This document shows, one piece after another, positions 1 through 8,961 of a stretch of DNA of 64,000 nucleotides; position 1 is the first letter of the stretch, and each line of letters opens with the position of its first letter. Both the position numbers and the translations under genes were made by a program. The DNA comes from Denitratimonas tolerans (GTDB lineage: Bacteria > Pseudomonadota > Gammaproteobacteria > Xanthomonadales > Xanthomonadaceae), in the NCBI RefSeq assembly GCF_037203605.1, contig NZ_JBBDHC010000004.1, positions 164,124-228,123 on the forward strand, written 5' to 3'. The notes beneath the pieces were generated by a model that saw nothing but the letters and a program-made list of their open reading frames with translations, had not been told where the DNA came from and searched no databases.

Positions 1-4
1 GGGC

Positions 5-385
5 ATGACAGCCAACGACCTCGTCGCCGACGCCTGCACCCGCATCCGTCAGATCGACGCCATGGCGCTGCACGCCATGACCGAAGCACCGCTGCTCATC
101 GACGTGCGCGAGCCGGGCGAATTCGCCGCCGGGCACCTGCCCGGCGCGGTGAACCTGCCGCGCGGCGTGCTCGAGTTTGCTATTGAAGCCCATCCGGCGC
201 TCGCCTGCGAGACCAGCCCGACCCTCGCCGACCGCTCGCGCCATCTGGTGGTCTACTGCCTCTCCGGCGGACGCGCCGCTCTGGCGACCGACAGCCTGCA
301 GCGCCTGGGCTTTCGCAAGGTCGAGTGCCTGATCGGCGGTTTCACCGGCTGGACCGGCGCCGGCCTGCCGGTCGAGGGAGCCTGA
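5..385 (+). CDS. Rhodanese-domain sulfurtransferase
   Basis: Single-domain rhodanese of 126 residues, likely cytoplasmic because no signal peptide is seen. Such proteins carry sulfane sulfur as a persulfide on one cysteine. The N-terminal rhodanese signature DVREPGEF lies near residue 33, and the active-site loop YCLSGGRA places the catalytic cysteine at residue 85. The domain ends with the usual GGFTGW segment. It is the first gene of an operon with an ArsR regulator one base downstream and a second rhodanese after that. A promoter would lie outside the window. The physiological sulfur donor and acceptor cannot be told from sequence. Confidence 0.9.
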   Translation: MTANDLVADACTRIRQIDAMALHAMTEAPLLIDVREPGEFAAGHLPGAVNLPRGVLEFAIEAHPALACETSPTLADRSRHLVVYCLSGGRAALATDSLQRLGFRKVECLIGGFTGWTGAGLPVEGA

Positions 386-386
386 C

Positions 387-749
387 ATGGCGCTCCCGCG
401 TCCGGAAGTGCCGGTCATCGATCCGAGCGCCATGCGCGAGCACGCGGATTCGGCCGCACACCTGCTCAAGGCGCTGGCCAACGAAAAGCGTCTGTTGATC
501 CTGTGCCTGCTGGCCGAGGGCGAGCGTTCGGTGGGCGATCTCAATGCGCTGGTGGACCTGAGCCAGTCGGCGCTGTCCCAGCACCTGGCCGTGCTGCGCG
601 AGGAAGGTCTGGTCGACACCCGCCGCGAGGCGCAGAGCATCTACTACGCGCTGTCCGCCGGCCCGGCCTATCGGATCATCCAGACCCTGCACGGAATCTA
701 TTGCGCCCCCGGTGCCGACCAGGCCGCCACCCGAGGAGGTCGCCGATGA
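387..749 (+). CDS. ArsR-family repressor, BigR/SqrR-type persulfide sensor
   Basis: Winged-helix transcriptional regulator of 120 residues with the recognition-helix segment QSALSQHLAVLR. Two cysteines, C40 in the LILCLL helix and C106 in the GIYC segment near the end, sit where the redox pair of BigR, SqrR and YgaV lies. In those proteins sulfane sulfur links the pair by a polysulfide bridge and releases DNA. Cysteine patterns typical of arsenic or zinc-binding ArsR proteins are not evident. The gene lies between two rhodaneses, one base after the first and overlapping the second by ATGA, which fits a regulator of sulfide or persulfide handling. Family assignment is firm; the persulfide role is inferred. 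Confidence 0.85.
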   Translation: MALPRPEVPVIDPSAMREHADSAAHLLKALANEKRLLILCLLAEGERSVGDLNALVDLSQSALSQHLAVLREEGLVDTRREAQSIYYALSAGPAYRIIQTLHGIYCAPGADQAATRGGRR

Positions 750-1123
750 TCGCGTTCATCAAGGCGCTGCTCGGCCTGGGCGGCGAAAGCGTCGGGCCGC
801 ACGAGGCCGTCAGGCGGCTGAACGACGGCGCGGTGCTGATCGACGTGCGCGAGCCGGCGGAATTTTCCCGTGCCCGCGCCAACGCCGCGCGCTCGCTGCC
901 CTTGGGGCAGATCCAGGTGCGCGGTACGGCGGCACTGGATGGAATCGCGCCTGCGGCGAACGGCGGCGAGATCCTGCTGATCTGCCAGAGCGGGATGCGC
1001 TCGCGCATCGCCCAGAACCTCCTGTCGCGCGATGCGCGGCACCGCTACGTCAACGTCACCGGCGGCATGAGTGCCTGGATGGCAGCCGGCCTGCCGTTCG
1101 TCCAGGGCGCGATGCGGCGCTGA
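746..1123 (+). CDS. Rhodanese-domain sulfurtransferase
   Basis: Second single-domain rhodanese of the operon, 125 residues. The ATG overlaps the stop of the ArsR gene (ATGA) and is preceded by a strong GAGGAGGT ribosome-binding site at 733-740, which decides the start against a longer in-frame reading. It shows the DVREPAEF motif near residue 33, the active-site loop CQSGMRS with Cys80, and a closing GGMSAW segment. It may pass sulfane sulfur to or from the first rhodanese. Its active-site loop differs from that of the first gene (CQSGMR against CLSGGR), so the two are probably not interchangeable. Confidence 0.9.
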   Translation: MIAFIKALLGLGGESVGPHEAVRRLNDGAVLIDVREPAEFSRARANAARSLPLGQIQVRGTAALDGIAPAANGGEILLICQSGMRSRIAQNLLSRDARHRYVNVTGGMSAWMAAGLPFVQGAMRR

Positions 1124-1183
1124 TGCACTTCGTCCGCGGCGCACGGCCCGTGCGTCCCGCTCCAACCTTCCCGAGGAACTCCC

Positions 1184-1537
1184 ATGTCCGACACCCGCTT
1201 CCAGGATCTCACCGCCAACACCAGCCGCCACCTCGCCCCGATGCGCAGCCACCTGCCCGAGGTGATGCAGGGCTTCGGCGCACTCTCGCGCGCCGCGCTC
1301 GCAGCCGGCGTCCTCGACGAAAAGACCAAGGAGCTGATCGCGCTCGCCATTGCCGTGGCGACGCGCTGCGACGACTGCATCGGCTTCCACGCCAAGGCGC
1401 TGGTACGCCTGCACGGCACGCCCGAGGAACTGCGCGAGATGCTCGGCGTGGCGGTCTACATGGGCGGCGGTCCCTCGCTGATGTACGCCTCGCACGCGAT
1501 TCAGGCCTACGAGGAATTCGCTGTGGCGGCGAAGTAG
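1184..1537 (+). CDS. AhpD-like / carboxymuconolactone decarboxylase family protein
   Basis: A 117-residue all-helical protein of the AhpD/CMD superfamily. The redox motif is CDDC (Cys62, Cys65) followed by His69, in the segment RCDDCIGFH that is typical of peroxidase-like members; a true decarboxylase would lack the CxxC. The likely role is thiol-based peroxide or peroxynitrite reduction, or disulfide exchange. It lies 60 bases after the second rhodanese and ends just before a hairpin terminator, so it is the last gene of the sulfur/redox operon. The physiological reductant and substrate are unknown. Confidence 0.85.
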   Translation: MSDTRFQDLTANTSRHLAPMRSHLPEVMQGFGALSRAALAAGVLDEKTKELIALAIAVATRCDDCIGFHAKALVRLHGTPEELREMLGVAVYMGGGPSLMYASHAIQAYEEFAVAAK

Positions 1538-1550
1538 GCCGCTGCTCCCG

Positions 1551-1586
1551 CCTGCGGCAGCCCGCGCGAGCTGCCGCAGGTTCTTC
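1551..1586 (+). terminator. Hairpin terminator after the rhodanese operon
   Basis: Perfect 10-bp inverted repeat (CCTGCGGCAG at 1551-1560, CTGCCGCAGG at 1571-1580) with a 10-base loop, followed by TTCTTC. It lies 13 bases after the stop of the AhpD-like gene and before the macroglobulin gene. Confidence 0.65.
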
Positions 1587-1712
1587 GTCGCCCCGCATCC
1601 GCGCAAGCCGCCCCAATCGGCCGCACCGCGCCACGCGCCTGCCCGCGATTTGCCACGGAAGCGTGACGCCGCTCGCCTATACTGCGGCCAGTCTTTCCCA
1701 AGGGCATCCGGC

Positions 1713-4700
1713 ATGTGCATCTCGCGTCGATTCGGCCTCACGGCAACCTTTCTTGCCACGCTGATCCTTTTGGTGCTGCTGCCCGGCTGCGGCACGCCCG
1801 ACGCTCCGCCGCAGGCACCACCGGTGGCCACCGAGCCCGCCACCACCGACGCCTTCATCCTGGCCGAGGCCACCGGGGAAAGCTGGAACGGCCGCCCCGC
1901 GCTGCGGCTCGCGTTCTCCCAGCCGCTGGTGGCCGACCTGCCGTTCGACGATCTGCTGCTGGTGCGCGATGCCGAAGGCGCGGATGCCCCGGGAAGCTGG
2001 TCGCTCGATGAGGAAGACACGCGCGTGCTGCGCTTCCCCTACGTCCAGGGCGACAAAACCTACACGATCAGCTTCAAGGCCGGGCTGGCGACGCCGGACG
2101 GCCGCAGCCTCGGTGCCCTGCCTGACCGCGAGGTGTATTCGGGCAATCTGCCGCCGGCGGTCGGGTTCGCCAGCCAGGGCAGCGTGCTGCCGGCGCGCGG
2201 CACGCGCGGGCTGCCGATCATCGGGGTGAACACGCCGGAAGTGGATGTGGAGTTCTTCCGCGTGCGCGAGAAATCGCTGTCGGACTTCCTCGGGCGCTAC
2301 GGTCGCGCCGAGAGCCGCGGTTATTGGGAGCTGGACCATATCAACGCCCTGGCCGACTCGGTCTATGCCAACCGCTTTGCCGTCGACGCCAGCCGCAACG
2401 TGCGCCAGGTGAGTTTCCTGCCGGTGCAGACCATCGCCGAACTGCGCGAGCCGGGCGTCTATTTCGCGGTACTGCGCCGCGCCGGCGCGTTCGACGGCAG
2501 CTACGAGACCACCCACTTCTACGTCACCGACCTTGGCCTGCACGCACGCGCGGAGAAGGACGGGCTGTTCGTGCACGCCGCCGCCCTCTCCAGCGGCCAG
2601 CCGCGCAACGGCGTGGAGCTGCGCCTGCAGAACCGCAAGGGTGAAACCCTGGCCAGCGCCAGCACCGACTCCGATGGCGCCGCCATGCTGCCGGCGCAGC
2701 CGAAGGACAAGCTCGTGCTGATCGCCCGCCAGGGCAGTGAAGTGGCCGTGGTTTCGTTCAACCAGCCGGCGATCGACCTTTCCGACTTCTCCGTGGGCGG
2801 CCGCCGCCAGACCGCGCAGGATGTCTACGCCTGGTCCGGACGCGACCTTTTCCGCCCCGGTGAGGTGCTGCAGGTCTCGGCGCTGCTGCGCGACTACGAC
2901 GGACGCCCGCTGCCCGAAGCGCAGACGCTGTTTGCCACCCTGCGCCAGCCCGATGGCCGCGTCACCTCCACCCTGCCGCTGGAGCCGGGCGAGCTGGGCT
3001 ACTACAGCTACCAGCGCACCCTGACCGATGACGTGCCCACCGGCCGCTGGGCGCTGGAGTTCCGGCTCGATCCGACCGCCGCCGATCCGATCGGCCGCTT
3101 CGAGTTCCGCATCGAGGAGTTCCTGCCCGAGCGCCTCAAGCTGGTGCTCGAATCGGCGGTTGCCCGGCTCGCGCCCGGCGCGCCGCTGCCGCTCGACGTG
3201 GACGCCGACTTCCTCTACGGCGCGCCCGCTGCCGGCAACCGCTTCCTGGCCGAAGTGCTTTACCGTCCGGCGCTGCGCGCGGTGCCGGCGCTGAAGGGCT
3301 ACTTTTTCGGCGATCCCACCGTCTCGCTGCCCAAGGAGCCCGAACAGTCCATCGACACGACGCTGGACGACAAAGGCCAGCTGCACGAACCCATCGCGGT
3401 GCTGCCCGATGCCGAAGCGCCCAAGGCACCGTTCGAGGTGATCGTCAGCGGCAGCGTGTTCGAGTCCGGCGGCCGCGCGGTACGCCGCTCGCTGGTACGC
3501 GCGGTGTGGCCGGCCGACGCGCTGGTCGGCGTGCGCCCGCTGTTCGATGCCGAGGACGGCCCCAATGCCAACAGCGAGATCGCCTTCGAGATCGTGAAAT
3601 CCGATCCGGAAGGAAACCTGCAGCCGGCGCAGAACCTCTCGGTCAAGCTGGTGCGCGAACTGCGCAACTACCACTGGCACTGGGTCGACGGCAGCGGCTG
3701 GAACACCGACTTCACCCGCCGCTACCAGACCGACTCCGAGGCGACGGTGAACTTCGACGGCACCACGCCGGCGCGCTTCTCGGCACGCGTGGAATGGGGC
3801 GAGTACCGGCTCGAAGTCACCGACCCGTCCACCGGCCTCACCATGCGCTACCCCTTCACCGCCGGCTGGAGCTGGAACAACGACAACCAGGGCATCGACG
3901 CGCGTCCGGACAAGGTGAAGGTGGCGTTCGACCAGAGCGGCTACCGTGCCGGTGACACCGCCGTCGTCACCCTGACCTCGCCCTACGACGGTCCGGCCGT
4001 GGTGCTGGTCGAATCCGACCGGCTGCTCTACCGCGGCAACGTGCAGGTGCGCGGTGCCACCACGGTCAAGATTCCGGTCGACGCCAGCTTCATGCGCCAC
4101 GACGTCTACGTGACCGCGCTGGTCTTCCGGCCAGCCGACCAGGCCAGCCTCGTTGGTCCCAATCGAGCGATCGGCGTGGCGCACCTGCCCATCGCCCGCG
4201 GCCAGCGCGATGCCAGCCTCGAGGTGAAGGTGCCGGAACTGACGCGCCCGGGACAGGCGATCCGGATCGATCTGTCCTCTCCCGAGTTCGCGGGCACGGA
4301 GGCGCACGCCGTGGTGGAGGCGGTGGACCTGGGCATCATCAACCTGACCGGCTATCCGGTACCCGACGCGGCCGGCCATTTCCTCGCCCCGCGCGGTTTC
4401 GGCATCGACGCCTACGACCTCTACGGCCGCGTGATCGCGCCGCTGGACGGTGCCGCCGCACGCCTGCGCTACGGCGGTGATGCCGCGCTGGCGGCGCTGC
4501 CGCAGGCGCGCCGCCCCACCGCCAAGGTACAGACCGTCGCGCTGCATGCCGCTCCGGTGCGCTTCGATGCGCAGGGCCGCGCCAGCGTCGAGTTCACCGC
4601 CCCGGACTTCAACGGCACCCTGCGCGTCGCCGCACTGGCATTCTCCGAAGATCGCTATGCCCGTGCCGATGACGAAACCCTGGTGCGCGCACCGCTGGTG

Positions 4701-6596
4701 ATGGAGGTCAGCACGCCGCGCGTGATGGCACCGGGTGACCGCGCCCAGCTCACCGTCGACCTTCACAACCTCAGCGGCAAGAGCGCCAGCTGGCGGGTCA
4801 GCGCGGTCGGCACCGCGCCGATCGGCATCGAGGCACCGGCGCGCGAAGTCACCCTGGCGGACAATGCGCGCACCACCCTGCACTTCCCGCTGCTGGCCGG
4901 CAGCCAGAATGCGGTGGGCAAGTTCAGCGTCAGCGCGCAGTCGCCCGAATCCAGCCTCACGCGCCAGTTCGAGATCACCGTGCGGCCGGCCTGGCCGGCG
5001 GTGCGGCGCAGCCAGGCGCAGCAGCTCGACGGCGCGCAGACGCTCAGCTTCGGCCCCAGCCTGTTCGACGGCCTGTTCGCCGAATCGGGCATCGCGCAGC
5101 TGAGCATCGCCTCGATCCCGCCGCTGCCCTTCACCACCGCGATCGACGGACTGATCGGCTACCCCTACGGCTGCATCGAGCAGACCACCAGCCGGCTGTG
5201 GCCGCTGGTGGACCTGGACGCCGCCACGTCGCGCAAGTTCGGCCTGGAACCACTGGAAGAGGCCAAGCGCAAGGACATGCTCGATACCGGCTTCGGCCGC
5301 ATTGCCGCGATGCAGCGGCAGAACGGCCAGTTCAGCTTCTGGCCCGGCGAGGATTCGCCGATGCCGCAGATGACCGCCTATGTGGCCGACATCCTCATCA
5401 CCGCGAAGCAGAACGGCATCGCGATCCCCGAAACCGTGCTGGAGAAGGCGCTGACGCGCCTCAACGACGACCTCCTCACCGGCGGTGACGGCTATTACAG
5501 CTACGACCATTCCCAGCATCTGCGCTTTGCGTCCAACGCCTACGGCGGCTACGTGCTCGCGCGCGTGAACCGCGCTCCGCTCGGCACCCTGCGCTCGCTC
5601 TGGGACAACCAGCGCGATCGCTCGCTCACGGCGCTGCCGCTGGTGCATCTGGGTATCGCGCTGAAGCTGGCCGGCGACGAGAAGCGCGCCGATGCCGCCA
5701 TCGCCGCGGCCCTGGAAATGACCTCCGAACGTCCCGGCTATCTCGGCGACTACGGCTCGGACGTGCGTGACGAGGCGCTGCTGCTGGCCCTGCTGTACGA
5801 ACACGGCCTGGCCAGCCAGGCCACCGGTGGGCGCGTGATGAAGCTGGCGCGCGAACTGCGCCGGCCCGAAATGTCGCGCTACTGGTTCAGCACCCAGGAG
5901 CGCCTGGCGATCTTCCGCCTCGGGCGCACCGTGCTCTCGGAAAACCACGACGGCCTGCAGGGCGAATTCCGCATCGCCGGCACGCCGCACGCGCTCAGCG
6001 GCCGGCCGCTGGTCTCGCGCGAGGTCGGCCTGGAAGATCTGCGCCGCGGCGTGAGCCTGACGCTGGAAGGCAGCGGGCCGTTCTGGCTGTCGCAGGACAT
6101 CGTCGGCTACCCGACCAGCGCACCGGCACCCAGCGAATCGGGCCTGCGCGTGCGCCGCGCCTGGTACCGCACCGACGGCACACTGTTCACCGGCACCCGG
6201 CTGACCGAAGGCGAGAGCCTGATCGCGATGGTGACGGTGGAGGCCGACGAATACATCCCCGACGCGCTGGTGGTGGACCTCCTGCCCGGCGGGGTGGAGA
6301 TCGAAAACCTCGCGCTGGGCGGCAACGACGCCTTCGGCGAACTGATGATCGACGGGGTGTCGCTGTCCGAGCGCGAGTACGGCGTCGACCTGCGCCACGA
6401 GGAATACCGCGACGACCGCTACGTGGCCGCAATCAAACTCTGGAGCGGCTCGACCGCACGCCTGTTCTACCTGGTGCGCGCGGTATCGCCGGGCACCTAC
6501 GTGGTACCGCCGCCCAGCGTCGAAGACATGTACCGCCCGCAGCTCTCGGGCATGGGCACCTCGCCGCAGAAGACGGTCACGGTGGTGTCGCCCTGA
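1713..6596 (+). CDS. Alpha-2-macroglobulin family lipoprotein
   Basis: Giant envelope protein of 1627 residues, a bacterial alpha-2-macroglobulin thought to trap attacking proteases in the periplasm. The chosen start gives a lipoprotein signal ending in LLPGC, with lipidated Cys26. Beta-rich macroglobulin domains follow, then the intact thioester motif GCIEQ (Cys1154) inside an alpha/alpha thioester domain, and a C-terminal receptor-like region. An upstream in-frame ATG at 1650 would bury the signal peptide and was rejected. A TATACT sequence at 1678-1683 could serve as a -10 element, but no good -35 is seen. In E. coli the paralogue yfhM sits beside pbpC; no penicillin-binding protein is adjacent here. 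Confidence 0.93.
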   Translation: MCISRRFGLTATFLATLILLVLLPGCGTPDAPPQAPPVATEPATTDAFILAEATGESWNGRPALRLAFSQPLVADLPFDDLLLVRDAEGADAPGSWSLDEEDTRVLRFPYVQGDKTYTISFKAGLATPDGRSLGALPDREVYSGNLPPAVGFASQGSVLPARGTRGLPIIGVNTPEVDVEFFRVREKSLSDFLGRYGRAESRGYWELDHINALADSVYANRFAVDASRNVRQVSFLPVQTIAELREPGVYFAVLRRAGAFDGSYETTHFYVTDLGLHARAEKDGLFVHAAALSSGQPRNGVELRLQNRKGETLASASTDSDGAAMLPAQPKDKLVLIARQGSEVAVVSFNQPAIDLSDFSVGGRRQTAQDVYAWSGRDLFRPGEVLQVSALLRDYDGRPLPEAQTLFATLRQPDGRVTSTLPLEPGELGYYSYQRTLTDDVPTGRWALEFRLDPTAADPIGRFEFRIEEFLPERLKLVLESAVARLAPGAPLPLDVDADFLYGAPAAGNRFLAEVLYRPALRAVPALKGYFFGDPTVSLPKEPEQSIDTTLDDKGQLHEPIAVLPDAEAPKAPFEVIVSGSVFESGGRAVRRSLVRAVWPADALVGVRPLFDAEDGPNANSEIAFEIVKSDPEGNLQPAQNLSVKLVRELRNYHWHWVDGSGWNTDFTRRYQTDSEATVNFDGTTPARFSARVEWGEYRLEVTDPSTGLTMRYPFTAGWSWNNDNQGIDARPDKVKVAFDQSGYRAGDTAVVTLTSPYDGPAVVLVESDRLLYRGNVQVRGATTVKIPVDASFMRHDVYVTALVFRPADQASLVGPNRAIGVAHLPIARGQRDASLEVKVPELTRPGQAIRIDLSSPEFAGTEAHAVVEAVDLGIINLTGYPVPDAAGHFLAPRGFGIDAYDLYGRVIAPLDGAAARLRYGGDAALAALPQARRPTAKVQTVALHAAPVRFDAQGRASVEFTAPDFNGTLRVAALAFSEDRYARADDETLVRAPLVMEVSTPRVMAPGDRAQLTVDLHNLSGKSASWRVSAVGTAPIGIEAPAREVTLADNARTTLHFPLLAGSQNAVGKFSVSAQSPESSLTRQFEITVRPAWPAVRRSQAQQLDGAQTLSFGPSLFDGLFAESGIAQLSIASIPPLPFTTAIDGLIGYPYGCIEQTTSRLWPLVDLDAATSRKFGLEPLEEAKRKDMLDTGFGRIAAMQRQNGQFSFWPGEDSPMPQMTAYVADILITAKQNGIAIPETVLEKALTRLNDDLLTGGDGYYSYDHSQHLRFASNAYGGYVLARVNRAPLGTLRSLWDNQRDRSLTALPLVHLGIALKLAGDEKRADAAIAAALEMTSERPGYLGDYGSDVRDEALLLALLYEHGLASQATGGRVMKLARELRRPEMSRYWFSTQERLAIFRLGRTVLSENHDGLQGEFRIAGTPHALSGRPLVSREVGLEDLRRGVSLTLEGSGPFWLSQDIVGYPTSAPAPSESGLRVRRAWYRTDGTLFTGTRLTEGESLIAMVTVEADEYIPDALVVDLLPGGVEIENLALGGNDAFGELMIDGVSLSEREYGVDLRHEEYRDDRYVAAIKLWSGSTARLFYLVRAVSPGTYVVPPPSVEDMYRPQLSGMGTSPQKTVTVVSP

Positions 6597-6659
6597 GCGG
6601 TGCTGGCAGGTCGTCTGCCGCCCTGGAATCCGTGATGGCACGCCGCTCCCGCACCGGAG

Positions 6660-6690
6660 GGCGTCGTGCCAGCCCCGGCGGCACGACGCC
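6660..6690. terminator. Perfect 11-bp inverted repeat after the macroglobulin gene
   Basis: GGCGTCGTGCC at 6660-6670 pairs perfectly with GGCACGACGCC at 6680-6690 around a 9-base loop. It lies 63 bases after the macroglobulin stop. There is no T-run, so it is either a weak terminator or a mRNA 3'-end stabiliser. Confidence 0.45.
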
Positions 6691-6765
6691 AGGCGCGCGG
6701 ACGGCCGCTTGAGACGCGCCCGCCATGCCACCATCATTGCCCCAGATCCGCCCTGCCCTTTTCCG

Positions 6766-7605
6766 ATGAATCTGCGCCACGCGCTCGCCCAGCACGGCTT
6801 CGAATCCAACGACGACTACGAGTTCGCGCTGCGCTGCCTGTTCGAGGCGCAGGCCGCGCACCTGCGCGTGCTGCACGTGGACGGCGCGGCGGGCCGGCGC
6901 AAGACCGCGTTCGCCACGGCATTGGCGCGGGCGCTGGAATATCCGCACATCCTCTATCACGATTTCGGCCAGCGCGAGCCGCCGCCTGCGCCGATCCACG
7001 CGGTCGACGAACCGCCGCACGAACCAACCGAAGCGCCGATGAGCGCGTTCGAACGCGTCGTGACCGAGGCCTGTGCCTATTCCGAGGGCGAGCGCACCAT
7101 CCTCATCCTCGACCAGCTCCAGCTCGCGGACTTTGCCGACCATATCCGCCTGCACGCGTTTGCCGCCAGCGGCGAGTGGCCACACGGCAGCGTCAGTGCG
7201 GTCGCCAACCCGCGCCACCTGCTGCTGGCGCTGATCTCCGAGGCACCGCTCTACCATTCGCTGGCGCGCGCCAGCTTCCGCATCTGGACCGACGCGCAGC
7301 GCGCTTTCCTCGAATACCGCCCGCAGGACTACGGCCTGGGCGAGGACGCGCGCACGCTGTTCCAGGCGCTGGCGGCGCTGTTCCAGCGCGCCGGGATGTC
7401 ACCCACGCCGGGCGAATTCGCGCGGGTGCTGGAGGACGTGCTGGTCCGCGCGCGCAGCGAGGACCAGCTGCGCCAGGTGCTGTATGGCCGCATCGAGGAC
7501 GCGGTGCGCGAGCCTCTGGAGGCGGGCGTCTGCGCGGCGGAACTGGCGGCGACCCTGGATGCACTGACCCTCTATCTGGGCCACGATCACATCGAACTGG
7601 GGTAA
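6766..7605 (+). CDS. Conserved hypothetical ATPase-like protein
   Basis: Soluble protein of 279 residues with weak P-loop ATPase features: a Walker-A-like GAAGRRKT at residues 40-47, in which the canonical GxxxxGK[ST] spacing is degenerate, and a hydrophobic strand ending in D (RTILILDQLQ) that resembles Walker B. The rest is helical, with LYHSLARASF and a C-terminal region rich in Leu and Glu. The start at 6766 was chosen because the N-terminus from there (MNLRHALAQHGF) looks natural; an upstream ATG at 6709 gives a low-complexity extension. It stands alone and converges on amiC. The function is unknown; a regulatory or chaperone-like AAA relative is possible. Confidence 0.75.
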   Translation: MNLRHALAQHGFESNDDYEFALRCLFEAQAAHLRVLHVDGAAGRRKTAFATALARALEYPHILYHDFGQREPPPAPIHAVDEPPHEPTEAPMSAFERVVTEACAYSEGERTILILDQLQLADFADHIRLHAFAASGEWPHGSVSAVANPRHLLLALISEAPLYHSLARASFRIWTDAQRAFLEYRPQDYGLGEDARTLFQALAALFQRAGMSPTPGEFARVLEDVLVRARSEDQLRQVLYGRIEDAVREPLEAGVCAAELAATLDALTLYLGHDHIELG

Positions 7606-7626
7606 TGACTTCGCCTGCGCGACGGA

Positions 7627-8961
7627 TCAGCCCGGTCCCATCGCCAGCGGAATCGTGAGCCGATCGCCGACTCGCACCACGTCGCCCTTGATGGTATTGA
7701 CCGAACGCAGGCTCGCCAGCGTGACGCCGTGACGCTGTGCGATGAGGCTCAGGGTCTCGCCGCGGCTGACCACGTGCTGGCGCGCGCGCGGCTTGGCGTT
7801 GCTTGCCAGCCAGGTGCCCGGCGGCGGCTGCACGCTGAAATAATCGCGCACGCCTTCCACGATGGCAGCGGCCAGGCGGGTGCGATGCGCCGGATCGTTG
7901 AGCTTCTTTTCTTCGCCCGGATTGCTGATGAAGGCCGTCTCGACCAGCATCGACGGCACATCCGGCGAGCGCAGCACCACGAAGTTGGCGCGCTCCACGT
8001 GCGGCTTGTGGGTCTTGCCGAGGCGCTTCATCGCCTCCAGCACGTGGTTGGCGACATCGTCGGAGGCCTGCATCGTGGCGCTCTGGGAAAGATCGAGCAG
8101 CACCGCCGCCAGGGTGTTGTCCTTGTCGTCGAGCGACACGCCGCCGACCAGGTCCGACTTGTTCTCGCTCGCCGCCAGCCAGCGCGCGGCCTCGTTCGAA
8201 GCGCCGCGGGTGGACAGCACGTACACCGAGGATCCCGAAGCCGCCGCCTTGTGGAAGGCGTCGGCATGGACCGAGATGAACAGATCGGCGCGCGCCTCGC
8301 GCGCCTTCTGGTAACGCTGCTGCAGCGCGATGAAGTAGTCGCCGTCGCGGATCAGCACCGCCTCCATGCCGGGCTCGGCATCGATCTGGCGCTTGAGTTC
8401 GCGTGCCACGGCCAGGGTGATGACCTTCTCCCACGTGCCGGAGGCTCCCCTGGCACCCGGATCCTCGCCGCCGTGGCCGGCGTCGATGGCCACGACGACC
8501 TTGCGTCCGGTGGCAGGCACCGCCTGCTGCACCGTGCGCACCGCCGGCACCACGGCCTTGAGCGGATGCAGGTCGATCACCAGTCGATGGCCCAGCGCAT
8601 CGGCGGGCGGCAGCAGGAAGCTTTGCGGCCGCACGCCTTCGGCCAGATCGAAGACCACGCGCACGCCGCGCTCGCCGAGCTTGCCGGTGCGCACGCCGCT
8701 CAGCACGCCCGATGCGGCCGGCGCGGCAAAGGCCTTGCTGATCGAGGTATCGCCCATGTCGAGCACGAGGCGATTGGGCGATTCGAGGGTGAATACCTTG
8801 TAGTCGAGCGGGCCGGACACGTCGAACACCGCGCGGGTGTGGTCCGGCCCGGTCCAGACGCGCAGCGCCTGGACTTCGGCGGCAAACGACTGCCTGGGCA
8901 TCACCAGCGCGAGCGCCAGAAACGCCAGAATCGCGGCAAAGGAGGATACGGACGGCCTCAT
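7627..8961 (-). CDS. amiC: N-acetylmuramoyl-L-alanine amidase AmiC
   Basis: Periplasmic murein amidase of 444 residues that cuts the MurNAc-L-Ala bond during daughter-cell separation. It has a signal peptide ending QSFAA, an AMIN domain for septal targeting (about 28-130), an Amidase_3 zinc domain (about 165-385) with AGHGGEDPG, ISVHAD and the ETAFISNP glutamate, and a C-terminal LysM (about 397-440). AMIN plus LysM is the arrangement seen in Pseudomonas and Xanthomonas AmiB/AmiC. It follows nnr and tsaE, a neighbourhood conserved in gammaproteobacteria. No clear ribosome-binding site precedes the start; the ATG overlaps the stop of a tiny upstream frame. Confidence 0.93.
   Translation of the reverse strand: MRPSVSSFAAILAFLALALVMPRQSFAAEVQALRVWTGPDHTRAVFDVSGPLDYKVFTLESPNRLVLDMGDTSISKAFAAPAASGVLSGVRTGKLGERGVRVVFDLAEGVRPQSFLLPPADALGHRLVIDLHPLKAVVPAVRTVQQAVPATGRKVVVAIDAGHGGEDPGARGASGTWEKVITLAVARELKRQIDAEPGMEAVLIRDGDYFIALQQRYQKAREARADLFISVHADAFHKAAASGSSVYVLSTRGASNEAARWLAASENKSDLVGGVSLDDKDNTLAAVLLDLSQSATMQASDDVANHVLEAMKRLGKTHKPHVERANFVVLRSPDVPSMLVETAFISNPGEEKKLNDPAHRTRLAAAIVEGVRDYFSVQPPPGTWLASNAKPRARQHVVSRGETLSLIAQRHGVTLASLRSVNTIKGDVVRVGDRLTIPLAMGPG

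Noticed and set aside
1650..1683. TTGCCA plus TATACT as a full promoter for the macroglobulin
   Set aside because: The spacer is 22 bases, too long for a sigma-70 promoter; only the -10-like part is kept as a remark.
1650..1712. N-terminal extension of the macroglobulin
   Set aside because: It would place a lipoprotein signal internally; the ATG at 1713 gives a normal signal and lipobox.
1677..6809. Open frame of about 1,700 codons antisense to the macroglobulin gene
   Set aside because: It mirrors a real gene, is rich in Arg, Gly, His and Gln without domain motifs, and is expected by chance in GC-rich DNA.
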